Counted from the first letter of the stretch, positions 45,556-54,664 are shown. The stretch is DNA of 64,000 bases from Albibacterium bauzanense (GCF_004339765.1 NZ_SMGO01000003.1:62001-126000); one strand, 5' to 3'. Notes: generated by a model from the letters alone, not told the origin. Translations and numbers: made by a program.

Positions 45556-47289
45556 TTATATAAGATCTTTCATAATTAAGTCAACTTTTTCATCTAAAAT
45601 CCTTTGCGATTCATTATAGTTGATATGTGGACCTTTTGCTAATTTAACATTACAGTAGAACTTGATTTTAGGCTCTGTACCGGAAGGCCGGATTGATATT
45701 ACATCGCCCTCAGATGTTATAAACTGTAATACATCTGACTTGGGAAGATCAATAACTTCTTCAAGTCCTGAAGAGACTGTTAAAGAACGAGATGTGTTAT
45801 AATCTTTAATACTAACGATCTCTATACCACCCAGATATTTCGGTGGTGTAGCTCTAAACTGATTCATCATTTCTGTAATTTCTTCAGCTCCTGCTTTTCC
45901 TTTTTTAGTAAGCGACACTTGCTTTTCTTTAAAATAGCCATAGTGTGAATAGATATCAAGTAAGGCTTCAAAAAGAGTTTTGCCTTCATTTTTAAAGTAG
46001 GCTGTCATTTCAGCTATAAAAGCACAAGAAACAACTGCATCTTTATCACGAACCAGATCGCCTATTAAAAAGCCGTAGCTTTCTTCTCCACCAAGTATAA
46101 ATTCTTCTTTACCAGCTTTCAGGGTCATCAACTCGCCAATAAACTTAAAACCTGTTAGAACATCATAACACTGGATACCGTATTTCTTAGCGATCTCTAA
46201 TATCAGGTTACTCGTTACAATGGTTTTAACGATATAATGATCTTTAAAAGACTGACCTTTATCTTTATAAGAGCCAAGTACATATTCGGCTAAGAGACTA
46301 AATATCTGATTTCCATTCAGTAGTTGAAATACACCTTCTGTATCTTTAACTGCTACTCCAACTCTATCCGCGTCAGGATCGGTTGCCATCACCACATCTG
46401 CGTCTAATTCTTTTCCTTTATTAGTTGCAAGCATCATGGCATCCCTTTCTTCGGGATTAGGATATACTACGGTAGGGAAATTACCATCAGGTTTAGCCTG
46501 CTCTTCTACCAAATGAACATTACGGAAACCCCATGCTTCCAATGTCTTTGGTACAACTGTAATCCCGGTTCCATGGATGGAAGAATACACAATTTTAAGA
46601 TCTTTTTGCGCCTCAACGATCGATGGATTCAGTGAAAGTGCTTTTATTCCTTGAATGTAAGTATCATCCATTTCAGAACCTAAGTGTCTAATATTTTCTT
46701 CTTTCGCTTCAAATTTTATATCACTCAGATCAGCTATTTTATTAACCTCTCCAATTACATTGCTATCATGTGGTGCAACTAATTGCCCTCCATCTCTCCC
46801 GTAAGCTTTATAACCATTATACTCTTTGGGGTTATGAGAAGCCGTAAGCATTACTCCACCGTGGCAGTTTAATTCGCGAATTGCGAAAGATAATTCCGGC
46901 GTTGGCCTTAACTCATCAAAGAAATAGACAATCAGTCCGTTTCCAGAAAATACATTTGCAACAATCTTGGCGAAGTCTCTAGAATTATTACGGCTATCGT
47001 ATGAAACTACCACACGTATTTCTTCTCCTGGATACAGCCCCTTCAGGTAGTTGCTAAAACCTTGCGTTGCTTTACCTAACGTATATTTATTAATCCGATT
47101 GGTGCCCACTCCCATGATTCCACGCAAACCACCTGTTCCAAACTCCAAGTCTTTATAAAAGGAATCTGTTAGCTCACCAATTTGATTTTCATTGATCATC
47201 GCCTGAACAGCTTCGATGGTCTCAGCATCGTATGGTTTTTCTAACCATAATTGCGCTCTTTGTTGTATTTGAGGGTCTATCGTAGCCAT
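45556..47289 (-). CDS. Phosphoglucomutase/phosphomannomutase
   Basis: This is a 577-residue alpha-D-phosphohexomutase. The active-site loop is TASHNPKEYNGYKAYG with the phosphoserine, the metal loop DPDADRVGV, the sugar loop GGEESYGF and the phosphate loop RPSGTEPKIKFY. The length fits the group that includes PgcA-type enzymes. It interconverts hexose-1- and hexose-6-phosphates. It is divergent from ychF. Confidence 0.94.
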   Translation of the reverse strand: MATIDPQIQQRAQLWLEKPYDAETIEAVQAMINENQIGELTDSFYKDLEFGTGGLRGIMGVGTNRINKYTLGKATQGFSNYLKGLYPGEEIRVVVSYDSRNNSRDFAKIVANVFSGNGLIVYFFDELRPTPELSFAIRELNCHGGVMLTASHNPKEYNGYKAYGRDGGQLVAPHDSNVIGEVNKIADLSDIKFEAKEENIRHLGSEMDDTYIQGIKALSLNPSIVEAQKDLKIVYSSIHGTGITVVPKTLEAWGFRNVHLVEEQAKPDGNFPTVVYPNPEERDAMMLATNKGKELDADVVMATDPDADRVGVAVKDTEGVFQLLNGNQIFSLLAEYVLGSYKDKGQSFKDHYIVKTIVTSNLILEIAKKYGIQCYDVLTGFKFIGELMTLKAGKEEFILGGEESYGFLIGDLVRDKDAVVSCAFIAEMTAYFKNEGKTLFEALLDIYSHYGYFKEKQVSLTKKGKAGAEEITEMMNQFRATPPKYLGGIEIVSIKDYNTSRSLTVSSGLEEVIDLPKSDVLQFITSEGDVISIRPSGTEPKIKFYCNVKLAKGPHINYNESQRILDEKVDLIMKDLI

Positions 47290-47383
47290 ATTGTGTTTTA
47301 TATTGATATTTTTCTTATATCTATAAAAGTAGCATGAAAAATATGATATGACAAATTAATACCTGTTAAAAGGTTAAAATTTT

Positions 47384-47391
47384 TATCTTTG
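47384..47391 (+). promoter_or_regulatory. -7 element of ychF
   Basis: TATCTTTG fits TAnnTTTG and lies 48 bases before the ychF start codon. Confidence 0.5.
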
Positions 47392-47439
47392 CGACAATTT
47401 TACAATAGGTTAAATCCTATCATCTAAACTAAAATATCA

Positions 47440-48540
47440 ATGGCATTACAATGCGGAATTGTTGGATTACCAAATGTTGGGAAATCAACTTTGTTTAATT
47501 GTTTATCGAATGCAAAAGCACAAGCTGCTAATTTTCCATTTTGCACAATCGAACCCAATGTTGGAGTAATTACAGTACCCGACAATCGATTAAATAAACT
47601 AAGCGAATTAGTTAAACCTCAACGCATTGTACCAAATACAATTGAGATTGTTGATATCGCCGGATTGGTAAAAGGAGCTAGCAAGGGAGAAGGTTTAGGA
47701 AACCAATTTTTGGGTAATATTCGTACTACCAATGCAATTATTCACGTTCTACGTTGTTTTGATGACGGAAATGTTATCCACGTAGATGGTTCTGTAGATC
47801 CTATCCGTGATAAAGAGATAATTGATACTGAACTTCAACTGAAAGACCTGGATACTGTAGAAAAACGCATCCAGAAAGTTGAAAAGATGGCAAAAACCGG
47901 TGGAGATAAAGATGCTAAGAAAACTTACGAGATTCTAACTGTAGTAAAAGCTACTCTGGAAAGCGGAAAATCTGTTCGTATTGCTCCATTAACTGAAGAA
48001 GACTTTGAGTATATAAGTGACTTAGGATTATTAACTCAAAAACCTGTTCTATATGTTTGTAATGTTGATGAAGCATCTGTAGTTGAAGGCAACAAATATG
48101 TTGACTTAGTTAAAGAAGCTGTAAAAGATGAAAATGCTGAAGTACTTATTATTTCTGCTAAAATAGAATCAGAAATTGCTGAGCTGGAAAGCTTTGAAGA
48201 AAGACAAATCTTCTTAGAGGATATGGGTTTATCAGAATCTGGAGTAACTAAATTAATTCAGGCAGCCTATAAACTTTTGAAACTTTCTACCTACTTCACA
48301 GCTGGTGTACAGGAAGTAAGAGCCTGGACTATCACTCAAGGTTTTACAGCGCCTCAGGCAGCTGGAGTTATCCACACAGATTTCGAAAAAGGCTTCATCC
48401 GTGCTGAAGTTATTAAATACAATGATTTTGTTGCTTTAGGATCGGAGAACGCTTGTAAAGAAGCCGGAAAACTGAGTGTTGAAGGTAAAACTTATATCGT
48501 TGAAGATGGCGATATTATGCATTTCCGCTTCAACGTTTAA
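47440..48540 (+). CDS. ychF: Redox-responsive ATPase YchF (Obg family)
   Basis: This is a 366-residue Obg-family P-loop protein. G1 is GLPNVGKSTLFN, G3 is DIAGLVKGA, the adenine-selective G4 is YVCNVDEAS (Asn-x-Asp-Glu type), and the C-terminal TGS domain has TAGVQEVRAWTI and DIMHFRFNV. It binds ATP rather than GTP and interacts with ribosomes. The length is normal for the family. Confidence 0.97.
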   Translation: MALQCGIVGLPNVGKSTLFNCLSNAKAQAANFPFCTIEPNVGVITVPDNRLNKLSELVKPQRIVPNTIEIVDIAGLVKGASKGEGLGNQFLGNIRTTNAIIHVLRCFDDGNVIHVDGSVDPIRDKEIIDTELQLKDLDTVEKRIQKVEKMAKTGGDKDAKKTYEILTVVKATLESGKSVRIAPLTEEDFEYISDLGLLTQKPVLYVCNVDEASVVEGNKYVDLVKEAVKDENAEVLIISAKIESEIAELESFEERQIFLEDMGLSESGVTKLIQAAYKLLKLSTYFTAGVQEVRAWTITQGFTAPQAAGVIHTDFEKGFIRAEVIKYNDFVALGSENACKEAGKLSVEGKTYIVEDGDIMHFRFNV

Positions 48541-48563
48541 ACTTTTAGAAATCTTCTTTATTT

Positions 48564-48617
48564 TCTATAAATTGCTTAAGAAACGATGGCATGATTATTT
48601 CTTAAGCAATTTATAGA
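48564..48617 (+). repeat. Perfect 20-bp hairpin abutting the SIMPL gene start
   Basis: The 20 bases at 48564-48583 are the exact reverse complement of 48598-48617, with a 14-base loop. The right arm ends 2 bases before the ATG at 48620. No T tract follows. The hairpin could block ribosome access, stabilise the transcript end after ychF, or terminate. Confidence 0.75.
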
Positions 48618-48619
48618 TT

Positions 48620-49345
48620 ATGAACAGAAATCATTTTATTATACCCGCTCTTATAATATCACTTGCAGCAATCATTGCTATAACAATTCTTGCTATTACT
48701 GTTAAGAATATAAAAAGTGAAGATCAAAGTATTAATACAACCGGTTCTGCTAAAAAGGTTATTGTATCCGATTTAGGAATACTTCGCGGAACTTTAAGTG
48801 TTGAAGCAGCATCTCCAAAAGAAGCTTATCAAAAATTACAAGTTGAAAAACCGATTGTCATTTCTTATATAAAAAATGCAGGCTTTAAGGAAGATAGCGT
48901 AGAATTCCAAACTGTTAATAGTTATGCGAATTACCGCTATGATCAAAATGGACGGCAAATCGGAATATCTTCCTATTCTACCTCACAAATGATAAGCATT
49001 TCATCAACAGATGTAAATAAAATTAAGGATGTGTCTTTAGATATTAGTTCGCTTGTTGAACAAGGAGTAAGTTTTATGGTAAATCAACCTGAATATTATT
49101 ACACCAAATTAGGAGATATAAAGATTGAAATACAAGCAGAAGCAGCAAAAGACGCAATGACAAGAGGAGAAAGAATAGCTGAAGCCACTGGCCGAGAGTT
49201 GGGCACATTAAGACGTGCAAGAATGGGAGTTATTCAAATAACTCCTGAAAATTCCAATATGGTTTCTGATCAGGGAATAAATGATGTTTCTTCAATTAGA
49301 AAAGAAATAACAGCTGTTGTTAATGCTGATTTCTCGATAGAATAA
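48620..49345 (+). CDS. SIMPL-domain secreted or membrane-anchored protein
   Basis: This is a 241-residue protein. It has one N-terminal membrane segment (about 6-27, FIIPALIISLAAIIAITILA) and a SIMPL (DUF541) domain with YQKLQVEKPIVISYIKNAGF, VEFQTVNSYANYR and the C-terminal KEITAVVNADFSIE. SIMPL proteins are periplasmic and of unknown activity in most bacteria. It follows ychF, separated by a perfect hairpin whose arm touches the start codon. Confidence 0.88.
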   Translation: MNRNHFIIPALIISLAAIIAITILAITVKNIKSEDQSINTTGSAKKVIVSDLGILRGTLSVEAASPKEAYQKLQVEKPIVISYIKNAGFKEDSVEFQTVNSYANYRYDQNGRQIGISSYSTSQMISISSTDVNKIKDVSLDISSLVEQGVSFMVNQPEYYYTKLGDIKIEIQAEAAKDAMTRGERIAEATGRELGTLRRARMGVIQITPENSNMVSDQGINDVSSIRKEITAVVNADFSIE

Positions 49346-49436
49346 TCAATAATTTCACCATATCCTTAATGTAATTTTAGTTCAATAAGAACTAGAAAAA
49401 AATCACTAAATATCTTTTCATTTCGCATTTTATGCT

Positions 49437-49444
49437 TAATATTG
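49437..49444 (+). promoter_or_regulatory. Probable -7 element of tRNA-Lys
   Basis: TAATATTG differs from TAnnTTTG at one base and lies 10 bases before the mature tRNA 5' end. Confidence 0.4.
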
Positions 49445-49454
49445 CACCTCATTA

Positions 49455-49527
49455 GACTTCGTAGCTCAGCTGGTAGAGCAACTGACTCTTAATCAGTGGG
49501 TCCAGGGTTCGATTCCCTGCGGGGTCA
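49455..49527 (+). tRNA. tRNA-Lys (anticodon CTT)
   Basis: The cloverleaf is complete: a 7-bp acceptor stem (GACTTCG with CGGGGTC), the D arm GCTC/GAGC, a 5-bp anticodon stem ACTGA/TCAGT with loop CTCTTAA, and the T arm with GGTTCGATTCC. The anticodon CTT at 49488-49490 reads AAG. CCA is not encoded. The accessory region begins directly after it. Confidence 0.95.
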
Positions 49528-49532
49528 CAAAG

Positions 49533-49556
49533 AAAGGCGCCATAAAAGCGCCTTTT
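49533..49556 (+). terminator. Terminator after tRNA-Lys
   Basis: AAAGGCGC pairs with GCGCCTTT across a 7-base loop, followed by another T and TGTG. Confidence 0.65.
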
Positions 49557-49616
49557 GTGTTTAAGTAACCGAAAAACCTCGGTAGTGGATAATTTCACCA
49601 AATTAAAAAGATACAA

Positions 49617-49748
49617 CTACTTCCCTTTCGTGTGCTTATGTGGCTTCAGAGAAGGCGTATTTCCTGGAGTTTCTTTATTATCCCGCTGTCGTCTATCAGG
49701 TTTACCTGTTGATATTGCAATCCTTTTAGGACCAGGCTTAATGCTCAT
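49617..49748 (-). CDS. 43-residue basic protein with perfect Shine-Dalgarno, unknown function
   Basis: The frame runs from ATG at 49748 to TAG at 49617. It begins MSIKPGPKRIAISTGKPDRR and is rich in Lys, Pro, Arg and Thr, with no hydrophobic segment or Cys. A full AGGAGGT lies 5-6 bases before the start. Such a strong ribosome site is unusual in Bacteroidota, where most genes lack one. The overlapping plus-strand frame 49555-49767 has no such signal. No relative is recognised. It may be a small nucleic-acid-binding protein, which is a guess from its charge. Confidence 0.55.
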   Translation of the reverse strand: MSIKPGPKRIAISTGKPDRRQRDNKETPGNTPSLKPHKHTKGK

Positions 49749-49769
49749 TACATACCTCCTTTCTTAATA

Positions 49770-50130
49770 AAATCTATAATAATATAAATTTACTATTAAT
49801 CATTAGGATTTTGATTTTAAAAGATCGAAATGACTGCAGAATTTATCCACATTTTAGTATTTCTGAAGATCAAGACCAAATGTTGTGTTTATGCAAAATA
49901 CAGGTGCTCGTTGATCATCGATAATTATATTATCTTTCAATAGGTTCAATCGTCTAAATCTTCTAATAAAGAGTTCTAGTTATGTACCAGTGAGTTCACA
50001 AGAAAGACCTCTCAATCGACTTAGAGACCTTCATATTAGAGTGACATGGGTTTGGGCGCAGTTTAGAAGAAATTATTAAAATAATTTTAATAATCGGATA
50101 GATTACCATCTCCTCTTTTTAAATGAGCGA
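49770..50130. other. Non-coding stretch after the small basic gene
   Basis: AT-rich sequence with no convincing reading frame, RNA or repeat on either strand. It may be decayed mobile DNA, but I see no recognisable trace. Confidence 0.4.
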
Positions 50131-50380
50131 TTAGTTTTTTGTTTTATTCTCCAAAATCATTTTCATTGAAACCTTTGAAACAGAATAACGATTTCCTTTG
50201 AAGCAAATATGGCCGTTAGCGATGATCGTCTATCTCTACAAATATCATGACTGTCAGGATATGTCTTGGTTCCCCGGATTTCTTTATTCTTAATTTGAAT
50301 TCAGGTATAATCTTTTCATATAGGTCAAAAAAATCCATTTTTAAACATTTGTTAAATCCACTCTTTTTAGTTTCTCTCAT
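50131..50380 (-). pseudogene. Possible broken small gene
   Basis: A 54-codon frame runs from the ATG at 50380 to a stop at 50216 (IIPEFKLRIKKSGEPRHILTV is protein-like). In another frame the sequence then continues protein-like (HICFKGNRYSVSKVSMKMIL) to a stop at 50131. This suggests a small gene split by a frameshift. No family is recognised and it could be chance. Confidence 0.3.
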
Positions 50381-50574
50381 AACGAAACTGTTATATTTGT
50401 TTTTCGCAAAAAGATAAACTATCTTTCAAAGACTAAATACCGTTAAACCATATCTTATTGATCAACAATAATTTTAAATTGACCTCTTATTTATTTATAG
50501 AAATTTTATAAGATTAATCATTATTTACTGTTACATCTATACCAAATAAAAACCTAATAGCCACTTGGATTAAT

Positions 50575-52920
50575 ATGTCAGATACTAAATATACATGGAT
50601 TCAAACCCATATTGACATTGTAAATTATCTTTCTGCAATGAAAGATAATCAAAAGGAATTGATTGAACTATTGAAGTCAGTTGGAATAAGAGGATTTAAC
50701 GATAAAGATGAAACGGGCAAAGCCCTTGAACTGGAAGAAATTGATCCTTTTACATTTTTCTGCTATATATATAAATACGGCGATGCGAAACGACTAGAAT
50801 TTCTACAAGAGATTGCGAAAAAAATATCAGCATCCATTCCGACTGATACCGATGGAGTGCCTTCCGCGCAAGCCCAAAAAGTTTGGCTTTTCCCGTATAA
50901 AGAAGAAAGAAAGAACAATGAAATAGAACGTTTATGGACATTCTTCAAAAAAGCAATTGCAGACGAAATTACAGATGAGGATTTTAAAGACCTTCTATCG
51001 ATAAATAGCATCGGACTGACAAAGCTCACGGAAGCATTATTTTATATAAACCCCACGAAATATTTGCCTATAAATGGTCCCACTAAGCCATATATTGAGA
51101 ATGATTTAGGGATTAATGTCAAGTTTAAAACTTATTCGGAATACAAATCCATTTTAAAACATATAAAGCAAAAGAAAAGTGATCCTTTTTATAAAATATC
51201 CTTTGATTCTCGTTTACTGAATAAAGAAAAGGGAGGTAATAAAATTTGGCTTTATGCTCCTGGTGAAAAAGCCTCTTTATGGGATGAATTCTATGAAAAA
51301 GGGATAATGGGTTTAGGTTGGGATTATCTAGGAGATTTAAATGAGTATCAAAGTAAAAGGGAAATTGCTGACAGATTGAACGAGCTAGAAAAATCAACTG
51401 GTTCAAAAATGAACTCCGCAAATGCGAATTATGATTTTAAAAATACCGTCTCAGTTGGTGATGTAATTATCGCTAAGAAAGGGAGAAGTGAATATCTCGG
51501 CTATGGAATTGTTTCATCTGATTATTTTTATGACGATACTCGAGAGTCATACAGAAAATGCAGAAAAGTGAAGTGGAAGAAGAGAGGTGTATGGGATGGG
51601 CTGGATCATAAAATTGTAGTTAAAACGTTAACAGACGTAACGAAATATCCGGATTACATTCAATTTTTGAAGAACCTTATCGGAATTACAGAAGTAAAAG
51701 AACCTATTCTAAGTTTAGGTACTGATAGCCAACAAACTCTAATGAAGCCTCACCCATTAAATGTAATTTTTTACGGCCCTCCCGGAACAGGGAAGACTTA
51801 TACTACCCTTATTAGAGCCGCAGAAATCGTAACAGGATACCAGGTAAACGACTATAAGATGGCTTTGAAAATCTTTAATGAGAATATCGATGACCGAATA
51901 GAATTTATTACGTTTCACCAAAACTACAGCTACGAAGACTTTATCCAAGGACTTCGACCAGATACCGAAAATGATAATCAATTAACCTTTGAGAGGAAAG
52001 ATGGCGTATTTAAAAGGTTAGCAGATCGAGCATTAAAAAACCTTAATGATTCAGAAAAACCCATAGTTTCTAAAAAATCTTTCGAGGAAGTATGGAACCA
52101 GTTCATCGACCCGCTAATTGAGGGTGAAGTGGAAGAAATTGAAGTCAAGATGAAGAAGGTATCTTTTTTTATTACTTCAATTTCTAATAAGTCAATCGAT
52201 TTTAGAAAAACGAGTGGAGCTACGGCTCACACATTAAGCATTGGAACATTAAAAAAGATGTATGATGCCGAATCAGTGTTAGAAATACAAGGACTGTCAT
52301 CATATTATGCTCCGTTGCTCGAAGAACTTCTTTTGAGAGGAAAGGACACTACGGGGAAAAAAGAGCAAATACAACTCAAGAACTATGTTATCGTCATTGA
52401 TGAGATTAATAGGGCCAATATCTCTAGAGTTTTCGGTGAGTTGATTACGCTTATTGAACCAGATAAGCGGTCGGGAGGAGAAATCCCCTTGTCTTCAACA
52501 TTACCGTCTGGAGATAAGTTTTCCGTACCCTCTAATCTTTATATTATTGGCACTATGAATACGGCTGATAAGTCCATCGCATTATTGGATATTGCCTTGA
52601 GACGAAGGTTTGAATTTGAATCGATGTATCCCAAATATGAAATTCCTGGGCACGAAATATATGATACAGATATCCTGCTGAAAATCAATGAACAGATTAT
52701 AAAGTCAAAAGGGCATGACTTTCAAATTGGTCATGCCTATTTTATGGGTGAAAACAAGGACCTTGTATCCAGAATAAACAATAAAATAATTCCGCTACTA
52801 CTTGAATATTATATGAACGATGAAAAAGAAGTAAAGTCGATATTAACGAATGCAGGTCTTGAATTAGTAAAGGATATATGGCCACTTAAAATTAGAGAAA
52901 AAAGTGATCAATCTATTTGA
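50575..52920 (+). CDS. mcrB: McrB-type AAA+ restriction NTPase with an EVE-like reader domain
   Basis: This is a 781-residue protein. Residues about 1-200 are an uncharacterised helical N-terminal part. Residues about 220-370 (LWDEFYEKGIMGLGWDYLGDL, VGDVIIAKKGRSEYLGYGIV) resemble an EVE/PUA-like domain, the class that flips modified bases. The AAA+ core has Walker A GPPGTGKT (401-408), the Walker B segment VIVIDEINRA with Asp609 and Glu610, and the McrB signature TMNTADKSIALLDIALRRRF. It probably translocates on DNA with modified cytosine and activates the McrC nuclease. Its gene overlaps mcrC by 17 bases. Confidence 0.9.
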   Translation: MSDTKYTWIQTHIDIVNYLSAMKDNQKELIELLKSVGIRGFNDKDETGKALELEEIDPFTFFCYIYKYGDAKRLEFLQEIAKKISASIPTDTDGVPSAQAQKVWLFPYKEERKNNEIERLWTFFKKAIADEITDEDFKDLLSINSIGLTKLTEALFYINPTKYLPINGPTKPYIENDLGINVKFKTYSEYKSILKHIKQKKSDPFYKISFDSRLLNKEKGGNKIWLYAPGEKASLWDEFYEKGIMGLGWDYLGDLNEYQSKREIADRLNELEKSTGSKMNSANANYDFKNTVSVGDVIIAKKGRSEYLGYGIVSSDYFYDDTRESYRKCRKVKWKKRGVWDGLDHKIVVKTLTDVTKYPDYIQFLKNLIGITEVKEPILSLGTDSQQTLMKPHPLNVIFYGPPGTGKTYTTLIRAAEIVTGYQVNDYKMALKIFNENIDDRIEFITFHQNYSYEDFIQGLRPDTENDNQLTFERKDGVFKRLADRALKNLNDSEKPIVSKKSFEEVWNQFIDPLIEGEVEEIEVKMKKVSFFITSISNKSIDFRKTSGATAHTLSIGTLKKMYDAESVLEIQGLSSYYAPLLEELLLRGKDTTGKKEQIQLKNYVIVIDEINRANISRVFGELITLIEPDKRSGGEIPLSSTLPSGDKFSVPSNLYIIGTMNTADKSIALLDIALRRRFEFESMYPKYEIPGHEIYDTDILLKINEQIIKSKGHDFQIGHAYFMGENKDLVSRINNKIIPLLLEYYMNDEKEVKSILTNAGLELVKDIWPLKIREKSDQSI

Positions 52921-54304
52921 ATATCAGAATAAAGCTCCCTTTCCTGACTCTTTTCAAGATATTGAAGCGTTTCTGGATGAAATTTGGAAGAAAAGAGAAA
53001 AATCAGAATTCTATTTAAATGGAGAAGAAGATAGGATCGAGAGCCAACGTTTTATTCAGTTTTTGCATCAATCGGGTGAAATTAAATCCAATAAATACGT
53101 CGGTGTAATACATTATGGAGCCCATAAAATAAATTTGCTACCCAAGATCTTCTTTGACTCGAATAAAGAATATTCATCAACACAAATCACTCAGATACAG
53201 AATCATATAATCTGGTGGTTGAGTTATTGCAGAAAAATCAAGTTTCCAAATTATCAATCAGCGTTAGGAAGCCAACAAAGTGATTTTTTTGAAGTACTTA
53301 TCTATTTATTTTCAAAATACACCAGGGAACTTCTTAGTAATTCAATTTATCAACAGTATGAAGAAGTACATGAAGAATTGACTTTTATAAAAGGCAGATT
53401 AAATGCAACTGATTATATTAATCAAAATTTAAGTACTGGCCGCTGGCATAGACTTAATTGCTCGTATGATTCCTTTGTATTTGATAATAAGTTCAATAGA
53501 ATAATAAAATATGTAACAACCTTCCTGTTTAATGCATGTACAAGTCAAGATAATAAAAAGAACTTAAGAGAAATCCTTTTCATTCTGGATGAGGTTTCAG
53601 ATGAAAGAGCCACTGCTGAGCAGTGTGCATCTATTAAGTTTAACCCAATGCTAGAAAACTTCGACACGGTAAGAGACTTTTGCCATCTGTTTCTCTCTAA
53701 TTCTATTTCCTTTGATTATAAAAATGATCTTAAGCTTTTCGCATTCCTCTTGCCTATGGATTACCTTTTTGAAGATTTTATTTTCGGTTTCATCGAAAAG
53801 GAGGTTGAATCTATTACTGCAAAAGCGCAACGAAGTGATGTCTACCTGGATCACGATAAGTTTTTTAACCTTAAGCCTGACCTATTCATAAAATCCGAAT
53901 TTAAATCGCTCATAGCCGATACAAAATATAAGATTGTATATTCTAATGAAACAGACCCCAAGAAGGGAATTTCACAAAGCGACTTATATCAAATGATAGC
54001 ATATGCAATCAGATTTGAAGTAGATGAGATTATTCTCTTTTACCCAAATACAGTGAACGATATTCAGGCAAACTCAACAAGCTTTATTATCGAAGATACT
54101 CTTGCAGGGAACAGAAAAATATTTATTAAAGCATTTAAGCTTCCATTTCTTAGTTTAGAGGTTTTAAACACCGGGCTAGATTTTAGTTTGGATATCAATA
54201 CTCTATTTGAATCAACGAGAGCGAAGCTAAGTGAAAAGATTTTGAATATTTTCGAAGGAGAGCGGAGAGAGGATTCTAACCTAGGTGAAGATTTCGGATC
54301 CTAA
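52904..54304 (+). CDS. mcrC: McrC-type nuclease subunit
   Basis: This is a 466-residue protein that starts with GTG at 52904 inside the mcrB end. The N-terminal part resembles McrC (YVGVIHYGAHKINLLPKIFFD and ELTFIKGRLNATDYINQNLSTGRWHRLNCSYDSFVFDNKFNRIIKY). The nuclease PD-(D/E)xK core is seen as PD with Asp326 and the D-x-K at Asp339-Lys341. Together with McrB it forms a type IV restriction enzyme against modified phage DNA. The GTG start within mcrB suggests coupled translation. Confidence 0.9.
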   Translation: MINLFEYQNKAPFPDSFQDIEAFLDEIWKKREKSEFYLNGEEDRIESQRFIQFLHQSGEIKSNKYVGVIHYGAHKINLLPKIFFDSNKEYSSTQITQIQNHIIWWLSYCRKIKFPNYQSALGSQQSDFFEVLIYLFSKYTRELLSNSIYQQYEEVHEELTFIKGRLNATDYINQNLSTGRWHRLNCSYDSFVFDNKFNRIIKYVTTFLFNACTSQDNKKNLREILFILDEVSDERATAEQCASIKFNPMLENFDTVRDFCHLFLSNSISFDYKNDLKLFAFLLPMDYLFEDFIFGFIEKEVESITAKAQRSDVYLDHDKFFNLKPDLFIKSEFKSLIADTKYKIVYSNETDPKKGISQSDLYQMIAYAIRFEVDEIILFYPNTVNDIQANSTSFIIEDTLAGNRKIFIKAFKLPFLSLEVLNTGLDFSLDINTLFESTRAKLSEKILNIFEGERREDSNLGEDFGS

Positions 54305-54409
54305 AATTGTTGCGTTGAGTATAAAGATTACGTAGGGAGAAAACCTTCGAAAAGTAAGGCTTAAGTGTTTCTTATATCGTAACCGTAGCTGTTAAAAAAA
54401 ATTAATATT
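54305..54409. other. Non-coding gap after mcrC
   Basis: About 100 bases with no reading frame of interest between mcrC and the HxlR remnant. Confidence 0.4.
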
Positions 54410-54664
54410 GAATACAGCTATCTTTTAAACGAACAAGAACTGGGTATAGCGAATTAAGAAATAGACTTGTTGGGATTTCAGCGCGGGTACTTATCTCTAA
54501 AATAAAAGAATTGGAAAAGGACGGCTTAGTAAATAGAATCGTTTACCCATAAGTTCCTCCAAGGGTTGAATGAGCTAACTGATTCTGAAAATCCATAAAA
54601 AAAGATAATATCATTAGTGAATGAATGGAGTAAAACTAATATAAAAAATGAAAATAGTTTTTAA
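54410..54664 (+). pseudogene. Broken HxlR-family regulator
   Basis: Joining frames gives a clear HxlR pattern: SYLLNEQEL, then YSELRNRLVGISARVL, KIKELEKDGLVNRIVYP, VPPRVE, ELTDS and LVNEWSKTN. It is broken by a frameshift at about 54442, an in-frame TAA at about 54551, a frameshift after the RVE codons (about 54570) and a further shift before the tail. HxlR proteins often control NAD(P)H or quinone reductases, and a flavodoxin-like reductase lies 0.75 kb downstream. The MFS palindrome at 40575 is a type that HxlR or MarR proteins could bind, but this gene is dead. Confidence 0.75.

Noticed and set aside
49555-49767. 70-codon plus-strand frame after tRNA-Lys
   Set aside because: It is opposite to the 43-residue basic frame, which has the perfect ribosome site; this one has none.
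49455-54664. Attachment site duplication of the tRNA-Lys 3' end
   Set aside because: I looked for the tRNA 3' sequence again after mcrC and found none; no integrase gene is present either.
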